From contig JAGWVN010000005.1 in the NCBI GenBank assembly GCA_018970865.1, positions 1 to 64,000 on the forward strand: a stretch of DNA of 64,000 nt. Reading direction: 5' to 3'. The first letter of the stretch is position 1. Each line of letters starts with the position of its first letter. The notes below the pieces were generated by a model that was not told the DNA's origin, did not search any database, and was given only the letters and a program-made list of their open reading frames with translations. This DNA is from Betaproteobacteria bacterium (GTDB taxonomy: Bacteria; Pseudomonadota; Gammaproteobacteria; Burkholderiales; Burkholderiaceae_E). The position numbers and the translations under genes are program-made. Shown here piece by piece: positions 61,736 through 64,000 of the stretch.

Positions 61736-62551
61736 TCAGGGCCGACCGAAGCCGTGACGGGCGAACACCGCCTGGCCGGCGGGCGACAGCAGGCGGGCGA
61801 CGAAGCGTTCAGCGGCGTCAGGCTGACGCGAGCCGGCCATTACGGCCACCACATGACGGACCGGCTGCGGCGTGGTCACCGTGAAGGCCACCCGCACCCG
61901 CTCGGGCAGCAGCGCGGCATCGGTGGCGTAGACGAAGCCGGCATCGACCTCGCCGCGGGCGACATGGTCGAGCGCCTGCCGCACGCTCACCGCCCCCACC
62001 ATGCGCGGCTCGACCGCGGCCCACAGACCGGCCGCCTCGAGCGCGGCGCGGGCGTAGCGCCCGGCCGGCACGCTGCCCGGCAGGCCGATCGCCACCCGGG
62101 TCACCGCCGGCAGCGCGAGATCGGCGAGGCTGCGCGGCGCGAACCCGGCTGCCGCCGGCACGATCACCACCAGACTGTTGCCGGCGAGCGGCCGCACGCC
62201 CGGGGCCGACACCAGTCCGCGCGCGCGCGCCTGCTCCATGGTCTGCGTGTCGGCGCTCACGAACACATCGACCGGCGCACCACGCACGATCTGCTGCAGC
62301 AGCGTGCCCGAGGCAGCGGTGTTGAGCAGCACCTTCTGGCCGGGGTTGGCGGCCTCGTGGGCCTCGGCCACCTCGCGCACCGCACCGGACAGGCTGGCGG
62401 CGACCGACACCATCAGCTCGGCGGCGTGGAGCGCCGGGGCCGCCAGACCGAAGGCGACCGCGAGCCCGGAAACGAGGACGCGCACGCGCCGGCGAACGCG
62501 AGACAGGGACGCGATCGCACCCGGGCAGAGCGCGAGACAGGCAACTGGCAT
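61736..62551 (-). CDS. modA: Molybdate ABC transporter substrate-binding protein ModA
   Basis: 271-residue periplasmic receptor for molybdate. A signal peptide (RVRVLVSGLAVAFGLAAPALHA) precedes the mature start ELMVSVAASLSGAVREVAEAHE. NTAASGTLLQQIVRGAPVDVFVSAD and GYARAALEAAG/GEVDAGFVYATDA resemble the ligand-binding region of ModA. The ATG at 62551 is preferred because the ModE box and promoter lie upstream of it at 62628-62651; an alternative start at 62647 would be inside that box. Confidence 0.93.
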   Translation of the reverse strand: MPVACLALCPGAIASLSRVRRRVRVLVSGLAVAFGLAAPALHAAELMVSVAASLSGAVREVAEAHEAANPGQKVLLNTAASGTLLQQIVRGAPVDVFVSADTQTMEQARARGLVSAPGVRPLAGNSLVVIVPAAAGFAPRSLADLALPAVTRVAIGLPGSVPAGRYARAALEAAGLWAAVEPRMVGAVSVRQALDHVARGEVDAGFVYATDAALLPERVRVAFTVTTPQPVRHVVAVMAGSRQPDAAERFVARLLSPAGQAVFARHGFGRP

Positions 62552-62627
62552 GCAGCGAGACGGGGCGCTGGAAAAGGGAACCGGCTGGCGGCGACGGATC
62601 CGGGTGGACCGACGCCGGGCAGCCGAC

Positions 62628-62651
62628 CGATATATTCGATCATACATAACG
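62628..62651. promoter_or_regulatory. ModE operator (Mo box)
   Basis: Arms CGATATAT and TACATAACG separated by 7 bp match the ModE consensus and the 24-bp layout of the E. coli modA operator. It lies 77 bp upstream of the modA ATG. It is also 109 bp upstream of the divergent lipoprotein gene, so that gene could be under molybdate control too. Confidence 0.8.
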
Positions 62652-62759
62652 CTTTCTGGTGCCAGCGCAGCGCCGCCCCGGCACCGGCGGACAGTTCGGC
62701 GCTAAGCTTCTCGCTTTCCCGCCCGATCCCGCGCCGCCTGCCCTGGGGCCCCGCCCGCC

Positions 62760-64000
62760 ATGACCCTGCGCCCGCATGCAGCACCCGCCCTGTTCCTGGT
62801 TTGCGCACTGACGGTGCTCGCGCTCGGCGGCTGCGGCGGCGGCGGCGGCGCGGGCACCACCAGCAGCAGCGGCGGTCTTGCCAGCGGCGGTGGCTCCAGC
62901 GGCAGCGGGGGAGGCGCCAGCAGCAGCGGCTTCGCGCTCACCAGCACCGCGGGCAGCGATGGCGGCGTACTGCCCGCCGATCACACCTGCGACGGCACCG
63001 GCTCCTCGCCGCCACTGAGCTGGAGCGGCGCGCCCGCCGGCACCGCCGCCTTCGCGGTGCTGATGAGCACCCTGCCGGGCGACGGCACCACGAAGTACAA
63101 CTGGGTGGTGCACAGCCTGGCCGGCGCCACCACCAGCCTGCCCACCAACAGCGTGGCCACCGGGATCGCCGGCGTGGGCAGCGACGGCCCGTTCGCGGGC
63201 TATCAGCCGCCGTGCTCGCTGGGCACCGGCAGCAAGCGCTACACCTTCACCGTCTACGCACTGTCACGGGCGCCCTCGCTGGGCGCCGGCAGCATCGACG
63301 GCGCCACCCTGCTCGCGGCGCTCTCGGGCATCACCCTGGGATCGGCGAGCCTCAACCTCGACTACGCCCGCACCACGTTTTCGGCAGGCAACAGCACCGC
63401 CTGCAGCCTGGTGCGAAACTCCCTCGCCGGCTCGACCACCGGCGCCGCCACGGTGGCCTGCGACGGCACCTACGCCTATCTCGGCAGCAACGGGCTGCCC
63501 ACGCACGCGATGATGAACGGCATCACCGCCACCAACCTGCAGGTGCCCGTGGCGCAGAACTTCCTCGGCTCGCGCGGCTGGAAGATCCCGCTGGCGCCGG
63601 CGATCGCGGCGACCACGACCAGCGCGATCGACGGGCCGATCGGCGTGGCGATCAACGGCGTGCCGATCTTCAATCCCTGCAAGCAGGGCGGCTGCCAGAA
63701 CGGCGACACCAAGGTGCTGGGCGAGCTCGACGCGTGCAACGGCCACGCCGGCCGCGCCGACGACTACCACTACCACGCCGCCCCGGTCTGTCTGATGGCC
63801 GGCAGACCGGCGAGCTACTGGGACACCCACCCGCTGGGCTGGGCGCTCGATGGCTTTGCGATCTACGGCTACAACAACGCCGACGGCACCACCGCCACGC
63901 GTGACGGGGTGTGCGGCGGCAACACCAGTCCGGTGGTCAACGGGCCCGCCGGCTACAGCTACCATGTCACCGACGCATCGCCGTATGTGCTGTCGTGCTT
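62760..64000 (+). CDS. Lipoprotein with PEBP-like and YHYH domains (C-terminus beyond right edge)
   Basis: At least 413 residues; the frame continues past the right edge. A lipobox LGGC places the lipidated Cys at 25, followed by a Gly/Ser/Thr linker (about 26-60). Residues of about 62-200 (SPPLSWSGAPAGTAAFAVLM, DGTTKYNWVVHSL, GSKRYTFTVYAL) match the YbhB/PEBP fold. From about 210 the YHYH domain follows, with DDYHYHAAP (Y336-H339) and the usual Cys-rich flank (NPCKQGGCQNGD). The two domains in one lipoprotein is unusual. Divergent from modA. Function unknown. Confidence 0.8.
   Translation, partial: MTLRPHAAPALFLVCALTVLALGGCGGGGGAGTTSSSGGLASGGGSSGSGGGASSSGFALTSTAGSDGGVLPADHTCDGTGSSPPLSWSGAPAGTAAFAVLMSTLPGDGTTKYNWVVHSLAGATTSLPTNSVATGIAGVGSDGPFAGYQPPCSLGTGSKRYTFTVYALSRAPSLGAGSIDGATLLAALSGITLGSASLNLDYARTTFSAGNSTACSLVRNSLAGSTTGAATVACDGTYAYLGSNGLPTHAMMNGITATNLQVPVAQNFLGSRGWKIPLAPAIAATTTSAIDGPIGVAINGVPIFNPCKQGGCQNGDTKVLGELDACNGHAGRADDYHYHAAPVCLMAGRPASYWDTHPLGWALDGFAIYGYNNADGTTATRDGVCGGNTSPVVNGPAGYSYHVTDASPYVLSC

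Overview
The window is about 70% GC chromosomal DNA from a betaproteobacterium, most probably of the order Burkholderiales. The evidence is a Bug-family periplasmic receptor, a phasin gene, a complete F1Fo ATP synthase operon in the order atpI-B-E-F-H-A-G-D-C, and the block mnmG-rsmG-parA-parB. No rRNA, tRNA, CRISPR array, insertion sequence or prophage gene was seen.

Layout. 1-7.2 kb (minus strand): rep (cut by the left edge), priA, a non-coding gap with two exact DnaA boxes, hemE coupled to a Rossmann-fold protein, and a thiamine-diphosphate enzyme. 7.4-10.9 kb: phasin, divergent type I coaA, and a gamma-glutamyltransferase relative. 10.9-18.1 kb: the atp operon (minus) behind a clear sigma70 promoter. 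18.3-24.1 kb: a catalytically degenerate HtrA-like protein, a CoA-linked cluster (dienoyl-CoA reductase-type SDR, GST, acyl-CoA ligase, thioesterase), and a Bug receptor. 24.2-27.6 kb: a pilin-like protein coupled to a GGDEF-EAL protein. 27.6-31.9 kb: parB, parA, rsmG, mnmG (minus). 31.9-33.3 kb: a 1.4 kb non-coding region with two parS sites.

33.3-43.2 kb is a catabolic region: GMC oxidoreductase, gabD and mmsA on the minus strand, and a divergent IclR regulator, M20 amidohydrolase, pdxA, DUF1007 protein and cyclase-family protein on the plus strand. 43.3-44.3 kb holds a compact toxin-antitoxin-like pair: a 24-bp perfect palindrome, a two-domain antitoxin candidate and a PIN-like toxin candidate. 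Then come a class III aminotransferase, pckG, and a coupled Crp/FNR regulator-hydratase-PLP dehydratase-MOSC string. After these are a small membrane protein, an unrecognised 391-residue protein, a PNPOx-like protein, a cytochrome P450, an AbrB-type membrane protein, a TlpA-like redoxin, a Tat-exported transglutaminase-like protein and an orphan sensor kinase. The window ends with modA-B-C-E behind a ModE box, and a lipoprotein joining a PEBP-like and a YHYH domain (cut by the right edge).

The mnmG-rsmG-parAB, atp, hemE and priA-rep genes all read leftwards, away from the parS-bearing gap. This is what is expected if the chromosome origin lies near 32-33 kb and this strand is the leading strand of the leftward fork. 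The exact DnaA boxes, however, are at the priA-hemE gap, so the origin position stays open.
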